In this document: piece by piece, positions 1 to 5,676 of the stretch
Layout: each line of letters starts with the position of its first letter
Position numbering within the stretch: position 1 is the first letter of the stretch
Assembly: GCA_031289895.1 (NCBI GenBank)
Contig: JAITOP010000275.1
Coordinates: forward strand, 1-5,762
From: Prevotellaceae bacterium
GTDB taxonomy: Bacteria; Bacteroidota; Bacteroidia; Bacteroidales; UBA932
Direction of reading: 5' to 3'
DNA: 5,762 nucleotides
Translations under genes and position numbers: made by a program
Notes under the pieces: generated by a model
What the model was told of the DNA's origin: nothing
Seen by the model: the letters and a program-made list of their open reading frames with translations, nothing else
Database searches by the model: none

Positions 1-2
1 CA

Positions 3-209
3 TTATTATGTTGTTCAGACATCATTGAATCTATTTTCGGACGATACAAAAACCTGTTTGGATACAATAGGGTGATAGGTATTACGAACTTGTCTCTGAT
101 AATTCCTGCGTTAATGTGTCCTGTTAATGAGGAGGTTGTAAAAACAGCAATAGATTTTTGTACAGTAGCTCACATAGACGATTGGACAAAAAAATCATTA
201 TGCGAGTAG
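3..209 (+). CDS. C-terminal end of a probable transposase (partial, runs off left edge)
   Basis: This frame is open from the left edge to a TAG at 207-209 and gives 68 residues with no internal stop. The visible part contains SDIIESIFGRYKN near its start and ends in a segment reading HIDDWTKKSLCE. From memory, an S-D-I-I-E-S-x-F-G-[KR]-Y-K segment followed by a hydrophobic G-I-T-N-L-x-L stretch and a D-x-W-T-K tail resembles the C-terminus of transposases found in Bacteroidota insertion sequences. I cannot verify the family without a search. The glutamate in IIES could be the last acidic residue of a DDE catalytic triad, but that is inference. The other two forward frames close early. No terminal inverted repeat was recognised in the sequence that follows. 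It could instead be the end of an unrelated hypothetical protein. Confidence 0.5.
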   Translation, partial: LLCCSDIIESIFGRYKNLFGYNRVIGITNLSLIIPALMCPVNEEVVKTAIDFCTVAHIDDWTKKSLCE

Positions 210-292
210 TTAGTCTCCAAACGAAAAAAAATGTTAAGGGTATAGAATGCCGGATGGAATATTTTTTTGACAATATAACTCATTTATGCCAC

Positions 293-314
293 CCCAGCCT
301 TCGGGATTTTTTTT
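293..314 (+). terminator. Weak terminator-like site
   Basis: CCC at 293-295 can pair with GGG at 303-305 across a 7-nt loop (AGCCTTC), and after one A there is a run of eight T at 307-314. The order of short GC stem then T-run fits an intrinsic terminator for the upstream ORF, but a 3-bp stem is too short to be convincing. It may be a decayed terminator. Confidence 0.25.
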
Positions 315-350
315 CATCATTTATAATTTTTTTCATCACTTAATTCGTAC

Positions 351-392
351 TTCTTGGTTCTCAATTCTCGGCTCTCGATTCTCGGTTCTTGA
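351..392. repeat. Degenerate heptamer tandem array, six units
   Basis: Six consecutive 7-nt units can be read: TTCTTGG (351), TTCTCAA (358), TTCTCGG (365), CTCTCGA (372), TTCTCGG (379) and TTCTTGA (386). Each differs from TTCTCGG by at most two bases. The array lies about 45 nt upstream of the -33 element of the next gene. The 7-nt period is in register throughout with no insertion. Confidence 0.85.
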
Positions 393-434
393 CAGCCTTA
401 AAATGTGAAAATATTATAAAAATTACCCTTTTGA

Positions 435-465
435 TTGTTTTTGTTAAAAATTGGTATTATTTTTG
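435..465 (+). promoter_or_regulatory. Bacteroidota-type promoter for the TPR-ending gene
   Basis: TATTTTTG at 458-465 matches the Bacteroidota -7 element TAnnTTTG exactly. TTG at 435-437 lies 20 nt upstream and fits the -33 element. The implied transcript would start near 470-475 and leave a leader of only about 20 nt before the ATG at 492. This promoter overlaps the alternative upstream ATG at 435, which argues against that start. Confidence 0.6.
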
Positions 466-491
466 TACAGTTAAGTATAAAACTAAGAATC

Positions 492-1493
492 ATGAAACGC
501 ATTGCAAGTTTTATTTTATGCATAATTTGCACAACAATAATGTTGGCACAAACCGCCGAAATTGTAGAAATACAATTATTATCGCCCCCCGAAACAAAAA
601 TAAATTTTGGAGAAGGCGATAAAAATGTTGCTATTGTGGCAATACATTATTATCAAAATGCAGAAAATAAAGAATCGGAAACATATACTCTCGACAGTAT
701 TCTCGTAAATACCGTAGCAAACGGTATAAAAGAGATTTTTGAACAATCGCCTGTGTTTGAATACAGTAACATTGCTGTTTACAACATTTACAGCGATTCA
801 ACGATGGTAGATGAGGATATGCCCAAAGAAGAACTCGATATAATTTCGGAACAATCTGGCGCAAACGTTGTTATTGCCGTTGAGTTTATTAATATCCGCG
901 CAAATTATCTTTTAGAAAGAACAAAACAACGACCGATGCTCACAAACGTAGATTTTGTTGCAAAAATAAACGTTTACGACGCTTACACGGGAAACAAACT
1001 GATGCAACATATAAGCAAAGATAATGTTGTGATTCCCGCATATCGCGAAGAAGACGGAACATTCATTCCCGCGCCGAAAATAGAAGATGCACGGCACGTT
1101 ACGGCAGAAATGATTGGAAAAGATTTTGCAAAACGCATAACACCCACGTGGGAAACCGCCGAGCGCCTCATATTTTACGATTCGTATTACGACAGACGAA
1201 ATACTAATTTGACCAAAGCATACAATTCGGCAATGAACGAACAAAACTGGACAAACGCCGCAATGTATTGGACAGAGGCGATTTCCGAAGATATTTCGAA
1301 ATTAAAACAATCGCAGATAATGTATAATATTGCACTTTCGTGCGAAATGCTCGAAAAATTTGACCTCGCCGTTAAATGGCTCGAAAAAGCAAAAGAGCTG
1401 AATACACGCATTGACGAGAACATCGAAGAATATGCAAATATTCTCAAACAAAGAATAGCGGATAAAGAAAAATTGGATGAAATTTTTGAGTAA
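492..1493 (+). CDS. Secreted protein of unknown function with C-terminal TPR-like helices (DUF6340-like)
   Basis: The protein has 333 residues if it starts at 492. That start gives a clean signal peptide (MKRIASF, then a hydrophobic core ending MLAQ), with cleavage likely around residue 19-20. No good lipobox is present because the cysteines lie inside the hydrophobic core. An in-frame ATG at 435 adds 19 residues but overlaps the predicted promoter. The middle (about 45-190) alternates strands and helices and includes GANVVIAVEF and a segment with NVYDAYTG. Residues about 245-310 form paired helices like tetratricopeptide repeats, with W253-T-N-A-A-x-Y-W and D-L-A-V-K-W296-L-E-K-A as the repeat signatures. 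Layout and length recall the Bacteroidota DUF6340 family, though I assign this from memory. No catalytic motif is visible. The likely location is the periplasm or cell surface. Confidence 0.85.
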   Translation: MKRIASFILCIICTTIMLAQTAEIVEIQLLSPPETKINFGEGDKNVAIVAIHYYQNAENKESETYTLDSILVNTVANGIKEIFEQSPVFEYSNIAVYNIYSDSTMVDEDMPKEELDIISEQSGANVVIAVEFINIRANYLLERTKQRPMLTNVDFVAKINVYDAYTGNKLMQHISKDNVVIPAYREEDGTFIPAPKIEDARHVTAEMIGKDFAKRITPTWETAERLIFYDSYYDRRNTNLTKAYNSAMNEQNWTNAAMYWTEAISEDISKLKQSQIMYNIALSCEMLEKFDLAVKWLEKAKELNTRIDENIEEYANILKQRIADKEKLDEIFE

Positions 1494-1506
1494 AGAAACA
1501 AAGAAC

Positions 1507-1564
1507 AATTACAAATTACGAATTACGAAAATACGGAATACTGTGTACGGAATACTGAATATTA
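1507..1564. repeat. Degenerate heptamer tandem array, eight units
   Basis: Units read AATTACA (1507), AATTACG (1514), AATTACG (1521), a 2-nt insertion AA, then AATACGG (1530), AATACTG (1537), TGTACGG (1544), AATACTG (1551) and AATATTA (1558). The array fills most of the 90-nt gap between two genes on the same strand. No -7 promoter match was found in this gap, so the ABC gene may be read from upstream through the repeat. Confidence 0.85.
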
Positions 1565-1583
1565 AAATTATTAAATTAAAAAA

Positions 1584-2501
1584 ATGTCTGTTTCGGTTGA
1601 TAATATAAGCAAATTCTACGGCAAACAACAAGTATTAAACAATATTTGTTTCGAAGCCGTAAAAGGCGAAGTTTTAGGATTTCTTGGTCCAAACGGAGCA
1701 GGAAAATCGACGACAATGAAAATCATCACAGGTTTCATTGCGGCGGCGAGCGGGCATGTAACCGTAAACGGCATTGATGTTGAAAAAAATCCGCAAACAA
1801 CAAGCAAACTCATAGGATATTTGCCCGAAAGCAATCCTCTGTATTATGATATGTATGTTCGCGAATATCTTAAAATGTCGGGACAGATTTACGGAATCAA
1901 GCGAAAACTTAAAGACAAAATCGAAGACGTTTTGCAACTCACCGGATTAATGCCCGAAGCCCATAAAAAAGCAGGACAACTGTCGAAAGGATACCGTCAG
2001 CGGCTTGGACTTGCGCAGGCAATTCTGCATAATCCTGATGTTTTAATTCTCGACGAACCTACAACAGGATTAGACCCAAACCAAATCGTAGAAATACGAA
2101 ATCTGATAAAAAATATCGGCAAAGAAAAAACAGTAATACTTTCTACTCACATAATGCAGGAAGTAGAAGCCGTTTGCGACCGTGCAATAGTTATAAATAA
2201 AGGAAAAATTGTTGCCGATAAATCCATCGAATCGCTTAAATCAATGTCGTTGAACCCTGTTCAGCGCGTTGAAGTTGAATTTTTGCAAAATCAAAATATC
2301 AATACAATAAAAAACATAAAATTCGGCAAAATTATTGAAACATACAGTCCTCAGCATTTTTTAATAGAAAGCGCAACGACAGATGATATCAGAATAAAAA
2401 TATTTAATCATGCAAAAGATAATAATCTTATAATTATAACTTTACGCGAAAAAGAACAACATTTAGAAGAAGTTTTTAGAATAATAACAAATAAAAATTG
2501 A
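1584..2501 (+). CDS. gldA: ABC transporter ATP-binding protein, GldA-like
   Basis: This is a single 305-residue nucleotide-binding subunit with all the expected motifs: Walker A GPNGAGKST at 35-43, ABC signature LSKGY at 133-137, Walker B LILDEP at 154-159, the D-loop GLD at 162-164 and the switch histidine H189 in STH. The Q-loop position reads GYLPESNPLY (78-87), with Glu82 in place of Gln. This variant is familiar from GldA and related ATPases, and overall length also fits GldA. About 100 residues follow the ATPase core, as is usual for this branch. In Flavobacterium johnsoniae GldA works with the GldF and GldG membrane proteins in gliding, and gldA lies apart from gldFG. In non-gliding Bacteroidales the same annotation covers exporters of unknown substrate. 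No permease gene is present here, so substrate and partner stay open. The ATG at 1584 is the natural start because the protein begins directly with the first strand of the fold. Confidence 0.85.
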   Translation: MSVSVDNISKFYGKQQVLNNICFEAVKGEVLGFLGPNGAGKSTTMKIITGFIAAASGHVTVNGIDVEKNPQTTSKLIGYLPESNPLYYDMYVREYLKMSGQIYGIKRKLKDKIEDVLQLTGLMPEAHKKAGQLSKGYRQRLGLAQAILHNPDVLILDEPTTGLDPNQIVEIRNLIKNIGKEKTVILSTHIMQEVEAVCDRAIVINKGKIVADKSIESLKSMSLNPVQRVEVEFLQNQNINTIKNIKFGKIIETYSPQHFLIESATTDDIRIKIFNHAKDNNLIIITLREKEQHLEEVFRIITNKN

Positions 2502-2506
2502 AAATT

Positions 2507-3409
2507 ATGGAAGGTGAAAAAACAAAAAACGACAAAATGATTTCGGTTCTCAAAGTAATAACAGGCATCTTATGTATCGCCGTAGTTGTGCTGGGAGCAT
2601 TGCTTTATTTGAAATCAAAAGAAAACGTCGATAACGAAAAAACAATAGAGGTATCGACATACGAGAAAGAAAATCTGATTAGCCAGCTTGACGCACTAAA
2701 ACAAGAATACGCTACATTGCAAACCAACAACGATTCTATAAATATAGAATTGCTGCGCGAACAGGAAAAAATAGAACTCTTGCTCAAAAAAGTGAAGAAT
2801 ACAGAGGCGGGAAACAAGCAAAAAATAAAAGATTACGAAAAAGAACTCGGAACTTTGCGTGCAATAATGCAAAATTACATTGTGCAAATAGACTCGCTAA
2901 ACACTGTAAATCAAAAACTTGTTTCCGAAAATATTGAGCTACGAGAACAAGCTCAAACAATCACCCGCAAACACGACGATGTAGTACAACGCGCCGACGA
3001 GCTTTCAACAAAAGTTCAGGAAGGTTCGGTAATAAAAGCCAGAGGAATGACCGTGCAGGGAATGACAAAAAAAGACAAAGATACCGAACGCGCCAGCCGA
3101 ACAAGCCATATAAGAACATGCGTTACGCTTATCGAAAATTCTATTGCACAACGCGGAATGAAAACAATTTATATTCGCGTGAAAGGTCCCGACGGAATTG
3201 TGCTGACAACAAACGAAAATAACTTTTTTGAAACCAACGGCGAACAAATAATATTTTCGGCAGCACGCGAAATAGATTATCAGGGCGCGGAAATAGAACT
3301 TTGCGTTTATTATAACTTCGGCGATGTAAAAGTAGCAAAAGGAATTTATGAAATAACCGCCTATTTAGACGGAAAAATAATAGGCACGGGACAAACACGA
3401 CTTAAATAG
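2507..3409 (+). CDS. Membrane-anchored coiled-coil protein of unknown function
   Basis: I chose the ATG at 2507, 5 nt past the ATPase stop, giving 300 residues. A TTG at 2498 overlaps that stop (TTGA) and would add only three residues. The N-terminus is short and charged (MEGEKTKNDK), followed by one hydrophobic segment at about 12-35 and then a long charged, leucine-spaced region at about 43-172 that should form a coiled coil. Residues 177-300 form a compact beta-rich domain that begins KARGM and includes IYIRVKGPDG. Most of the protein probably lies in the periplasm, anchored by the N-terminal helix. Similar anchor, coiled-coil and beta-domain proteins occur across Bacteroidales as conserved hypotheticals, sometimes misnamed as chromosome-segregation proteins because of the coiled coil. 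The tight spacing suggests translation coupled to the ATPase, and a role with it is inference. It lacks enough membrane segments to be the missing permease. Confidence 0.85.
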   Translation: MEGEKTKNDKMISVLKVITGILCIAVVVLGALLYLKSKENVDNEKTIEVSTYEKENLISQLDALKQEYATLQTNNDSINIELLREQEKIELLLKKVKNTEAGNKQKIKDYEKELGTLRAIMQNYIVQIDSLNTVNQKLVSENIELREQAQTITRKHDDVVQRADELSTKVQEGSVIKARGMTVQGMTKKDKDTERASRTSHIRTCVTLIENSIAQRGMKTIYIRVKGPDGIVLTTNENNFFETNGEQIIFSAAREIDYQGAEIELCVYYNFGDVKVAKGIYEITAYLDGKIIGTGQTRLK

Positions 3410-3413
3410 TTCC

Positions 3414-3448
3414 TTAGTCGTAAGTCATAAGTCGTAAGTCGTAAGTTG
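3414..3448. repeat. Heptamer tandem array, five units
   Basis: Units are TTAGTCG (3414), TAAGTCA (3421), TAAGTCG (3428), TAAGTCG (3435) and TAAGTTG (3442). It begins 5 nt past the stop codon at 3407-3409. Read on the minus strand the unit is TTACGAC, one base different from the TTACGAA phase of the array at 1507-1564. Confidence 0.85.
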
Positions 3449-3472
3449 GTTGTTTCATTTGTTTATTTGTTT

Positions 3473-3519
3473 TTTGTTGATTTGTTGATTTGTTGATTTG
3501 TTGATTTGTTTTTTGTTGA
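3473..3519. repeat. Octamer array (TTTGTTGA), left copy
   Basis: TTTGTTGA occurs in tandem at 3473, 3481, 3489 and 3497, then again at 3512 after a 7-nt TTTGTTT spacer. The inner part (3497-3523) is an exact inverted copy of 3729-3755. Confidence 0.9.
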
Positions 3520-3561
3520 TTTGAGATACGAATGCAGATAAACTCAATTACGAATTACGAG

Positions 3562-3715
3562 GCACACGGATAACACAGATATTACAGATTTACACAGATT
3601 ATTTTGTTTAATAATTTAAAAACTTTATGAACTTTAAAAACTTCATGTTTTTAAACAAAAGTTCACAAAGTTTTTTTATCTGCGTAAATCTGTTTAATCT
3701 GCGTTATCTGCGTGC
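3562..3715. repeat. Imperfect nested palindrome (large potential hairpin)
   Basis: The left arm at 3562-3601 aligns with the reverse complement of the right arm at 3675-3715, matching at 32 of 40 positions by hand count. Both arms are built of short GAT-plus-ACACA-like units. Inside them a second stem joins 3618-3641 to 3647-3675, with a 5-nt loop TTCAT at 3642-3646, one A-C mismatch (3627 with 3666) and a 4-nt bulge on the right side. An asymmetric internal loop of about 16 nt (3602-3617) lies between the two stems. It could act in RNA as a bidirectional terminator or stabiliser, or be a dispersed palindromic repeat. No transposase is encoded inside it. Confidence 0.85.
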
Positions 3716-3724
3716 TTTTTCAAA

Positions 3725-3796
3725 TCAACAAATCAACAAAAAACAAATCAACAAAAAAACAAATCAACAATCAAACAATTAAGCAAATCAACAATT
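3725..3796. repeat. Octamer array (TCAACAAA), right inverted copy
   Basis: TCAACAAA, the reverse complement of the left unit, occurs at 3725, 3733 and 3748, with degenerate copies at 3764 and 3789 separated by A-rich spacers. Positions 3729-3755 are an exact 27-nt inverted match to 3497-3523. Confidence 0.9.
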
Positions 3797-3851
3797 AAAC
3801 ACAATTTTAATAAAAAAACAACAAAATGTTAATTAGTTTATTTTGCTGAAA

Positions 3852-3881
3852 ATCAAAATGTTTTGATAAATGGTTGATAAA
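3852..3881. promoter_or_regulatory. Operator-like palindrome with overlapping direct repeats upstream of spt
   Basis: ATCAAAA (3852-3858) and TTTTGAT (3861-3867) form a perfect inverted repeat around TG. The right arm overlaps a direct repeat, TTGATAAA at 3863-3870 and 3874-3881, whose copies are 11 bp apart, about one helical turn. The block ends about 40 bp upstream of the predicted -7 element, a plausible place for an activator or repressor. In an AT-rich gap such matches can arise by chance. Confidence 0.35.
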
Positions 3882-3919
3882 ACATAAAGCTCAAATACTT
3901 TTAGATTGAATATTTTTTT

Positions 3920-3927
3920 TACTTTTG
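3920..3927 (+). promoter_or_regulatory. Bacteroidota-type -7 element for spt
   Basis: TACTTTTG matches TAnnTTTG exactly and ends 21 nt before the ATG at 3949, implying a short leader. No clear TTTG -33 element lies 19-21 nt upstream, where the sequence is only T-rich around 3897-3902. The promoter may therefore be weak or depend on an activator. Confidence 0.5.
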
Positions 3928-3948
3928 TCTGTTCTTATTTGAAATAAT

Positions 3949-5157
3949 ATGAAAAATAAAAACCAAAGTCATAGAAATCTTCTTGAAGAAAAAGCCGTGG
4001 CATTTGATATTGCCGACAAAATTCAAGAAACGGGATTATATCCCTATTTTAGACCGATAGAATCGGAACAGGACACCATTGTTAAAATTAAAGGCAAAGA
4101 TGTTTTAATGTTTGGTTCTAACAGTTATTTGGGCTTGACATGTCATCCCAAAGTTAAAGAGGCTGCAATTGAAGCTGTAAAAAAATACGGAACAGGTTGT
4201 GCAGGCTCGCGATATCTTAATGGTACATTGGATATTCATGTCGAACTTGAAGAAAAACTTGCCAAGTTTTTGGGCAAAGAAGCCGCAGTAGTTTACAGCA
4301 CCGGATTTCAGTCAAATCAAGGCGTAATACCTACGGTTATCGGGCGTAGCGACTATGTAATTCTTGATGAATTAGACCACGCATCGATTATCGAAGGCGC
4401 ACGACTGGCATTCGGAAAAACATTCAAATTCCGTCACAACGACATGGAATCGCTCGAAAATGCACTGAAACATTGCGAACCCAACACTATCAAACTTATT
4501 GTTGTTGATGGAGTGTTCAGTATGGAAGGCGACATTATCAAACTGCCCGAAGTTGTTGCGCTCGCCGAAAAATACGGAGCAAACATCATGGTTGACGATG
4601 CTCACGGGCTGGGCGTAATCGGCAAAAACGGCGCAGGAACGGCATCTCATTTCGGATTGACTGACAAAGTCGATATTATAATGGGAACGTTTAGCAAATC
4701 GTTTGCATCGCTTGGCGGGGTTATTGCAAGCAGCGAACGTATAATTAACTTTGTAAAACACAATTCACGCTCGCTGATATTCAGCGCAAGTATGACGCCT
4801 GCATCAGCAGCCGCAGTGCTTGCTGCGCTTGAAATAATGCAGACCGAACCCGAACGTATCGAACATCTTCTGAATATGACAAGACATTCGATAAAAACAT
4901 TGCGCGAATTAGGTTTTGACATAGGACATCCCGAAACGCCAATTATTCCAATACTTATCCGCGATAACGTAAAAACATTTATGTTCACAAAATTGCTGAT
5001 GAACGAAGGCGTATTTGTAAATCCTGTGGTTTCGCCTGCCGTAGCCGAAGATATGACAATGATAAGATTTTCACTTATGGCAACGCACACAAAAGAACAA
5101 ATTGATACCGCAATCGGAAAAATCGCAAAAGTAGCAAAACAGCTTGAAATAATATAA
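3949..5157 (+). CDS. spt: Serine palmitoyltransferase (PLP-dependent, alpha-oxoamine synthase family)
   Basis: This enzyme joins L-serine and palmitoyl-CoA (or a related acyl-CoA) to give 3-ketosphinganine, the committed step of sphingolipid synthesis, in the cytoplasm or at the inner membrane face. The 402 residues fit the bacterial family. Visible signatures are GSNSYLGL near 56-63, GTGCAGSRYLNGT at 81-93, the cofactor-stacking His144 in LDHAS, Asp216 and His219 in VDDAHG, and the PLP-binding Lys250 in GTFSKS. The spacings His144-Lys250 and Asp216-Lys250 (106 and 34 residues) equal those of the Sphingomonas enzyme (His159, Asp231, Lys265). Much of the chain, for example KLIVVDGVFSMEGD and the C-terminal LMATHTKEQID, closely follows my recollection of Bacteroides Spt. 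Related KBL and BioF enzymes share the fold, but no threonine or biotin genes are nearby. The N-terminus is several residues longer than in Bacteroides, yet the start is supported by the promoter and there is no other Met nearby. Confidence 0.88.
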   Translation: MKNKNQSHRNLLEEKAVAFDIADKIQETGLYPYFRPIESEQDTIVKIKGKDVLMFGSNSYLGLTCHPKVKEAAIEAVKKYGTGCAGSRYLNGTLDIHVELEEKLAKFLGKEAAVVYSTGFQSNQGVIPTVIGRSDYVILDELDHASIIEGARLAFGKTFKFRHNDMESLENALKHCEPNTIKLIVVDGVFSMEGDIIKLPEVVALAEKYGANIMVDDAHGLGVIGKNGAGTASHFGLTDKVDIIMGTFSKSFASLGGVIASSERIINFVKHNSRSLIFSASMTPASAAAVLAALEIMQTEPERIEHLLNMTRHSIKTLRELGFDIGHPETPIIPILIRDNVKTFMFTKLLMNEGVFVNPVVSPAVAEDMTMIRFSLMATHTKEQIDTAIGKIAKVAKQLEII

Positions 5158-5168
5158 CAGAAAATCGT

Positions 5169-5669
5169 ATGAAAACAAAATTATTATTTTCGTTATTTGC
5201 ATTGTTAATATCTTTTTCGTGGACTCAGGCGCAAATAAAAGATACAGAAGGAGTTGCACCCGATTTTACAGCAAAAGCATTGGACGGGAAAGAAATAAGA
5301 TTGTCGAAATTCAAAGGAAAATATGTTTTAATTGACTTTTGGGGTTCATGGTGTATGCCCTGCCGTAAATCAAACCCGCTTTTGGTTGACTTGCATAACA
5401 AACTGAAAGCAAAAAAAGCAAATATAGAATTTATAAGCATTGCCGTAAACGATGATAAAGAAGATTTTTGGAAAAAAGCCATTGAAAACGACAAACTAAC
5501 GTGGATACAAATAAATGAAAATCTTGAACGACGAAACATAAGCACACAATATAATGTATATGGCGTACCCAATTGCTTTCTAATATCGCCCGAAGGAAAA
5601 ATATTATACAACGAACATCCGCTGAATATTATTCCAAAAGTGAAAGAACTGTTTGGAATAGCAGAATAG
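5169..5669 (+). CDS. Secreted TlpA-type thioredoxin (thiol-disulfide oxidoreductase)
   Basis: The 166-residue protein has a signal peptide (MKTKLLF, hydrophobic core, ending TQAQ), with cleavage likely after residue 21, so it acts in the periplasm. The mature part opens APDFTAKALDGKEIRLSKFKGK, the usual beginning of the AhpC-TSA/redoxin fold seen in TlpA and ResA proteins. The active site is W-C62-M-P-C65 in FWGSWCMPCRK, and the cis-proline is P134 in YGVPNCF. Cys136 right after it is an extra cysteine. Length matches a single TlpA domain without the long N-terminal extension common in Bacteroidota. Such proteins reduce disulfides, for example in cytochrome c maturation, or act in general redox repair; the substrate cannot be told here. 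It starts 11 nt after spt with no terminator between, so co-transcription is likely. Confidence 0.88.
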   Translation: MKTKLLFSLFALLISFSWTQAQIKDTEGVAPDFTAKALDGKEIRLSKFKGKYVLIDFWGSWCMPCRKSNPLLVDLHNKLKAKKANIEFISIAVNDDKEDFWKKAIENDKLTWIQINENLERRNISTQYNVYGVPNCFLISPEGKILYNEHPLNIIPKVKELFGIAE

Positions 5670-5676
5670 TTTTATT

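Larger units (their letters stand above)
210..491. other. Intergenic region between the transposase-like tail and the TPR-ending gene
   Basis: This 282-nt stretch has no convincing gene. A 61-residue open frame at 158-343 overlaps the transposase-like frame and has a low-complexity, phenylalanine-rich tail encoded by T runs. The region holds a weak terminator-like site near 293-314, a six-unit heptamer array at 351-392 and a Bacteroidota-type promoter at 435-465. If the upstream ORF is a transposase, the end of its insertion sequence should lie within the first part of this gap. Confidence 0.7.
3410..3948. other. 539-nt non-coding, repeat-rich intergenic region upstream of spt
   Basis: No gene is supported here on either strand. 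In order it contains a TAAGTCG heptamer array (3414-3448), a TTTGTTGA octamer array (3473-3519), two AATTACG units (3546-3559), a nested palindrome (3497-3755 including its outer arms), inverted octamers (3725-3796), an operator-like palindrome with direct repeats (3852-3881) and a promoter (3920-3927). The region separates the two gene groups and may also end transcription of the first. Confidence 0.85.

Noticed and set aside
158..343. 61-residue + strand open frame
   Set aside because: It overlaps the transposase-like frame, has no recognisable motif, and its tail is phenylalanine and isoleucine encoded by T runs.
435..491. Upstream ATG as start of the TPR-ending gene
   Set aside because: It overlaps the predicted promoter and would place 19 residues before an otherwise standard signal peptide that begins at 492.
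210..491. tRNA or small RNA gene
   Set aside because: No cloverleaf, T-loop motif or stable GC-rich fold could be found by eye; the stretch is largely T-rich.
2498..2506. TTG start overlapping the ABC gene stop
   Set aside because: An ATG lies 9 nt downstream, and the TTG would add only three residues. It stays possible as a coupling start but is the less likely choice.
3473..3796. CRISPR array
   Set aside because: The repeat units are 8 nt and follow each other directly or with short low-complexity spacers. There are no unique spacers of 25-40 nt and no cas genes.
4372..5090. Minus-strand open frames of 129 and 147 residues opposite spt
   Set aside because: They lie fully within a strongly conserved enzyme gene and show no family motif, so they are reading-frame shadows. 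The same applies to the minus-strand frames opposite the other genes.
3949..5157. Glycine C-acetyltransferase (KBL) or 8-amino-7-oxononanoate synthase (BioF)
   Set aside because: They share the fold and active-site residues, but the sequence follows Bacteroides Spt more closely and no threonine dehydrogenase or biotin genes are adjacent. A phylogenetic tree would settle it.
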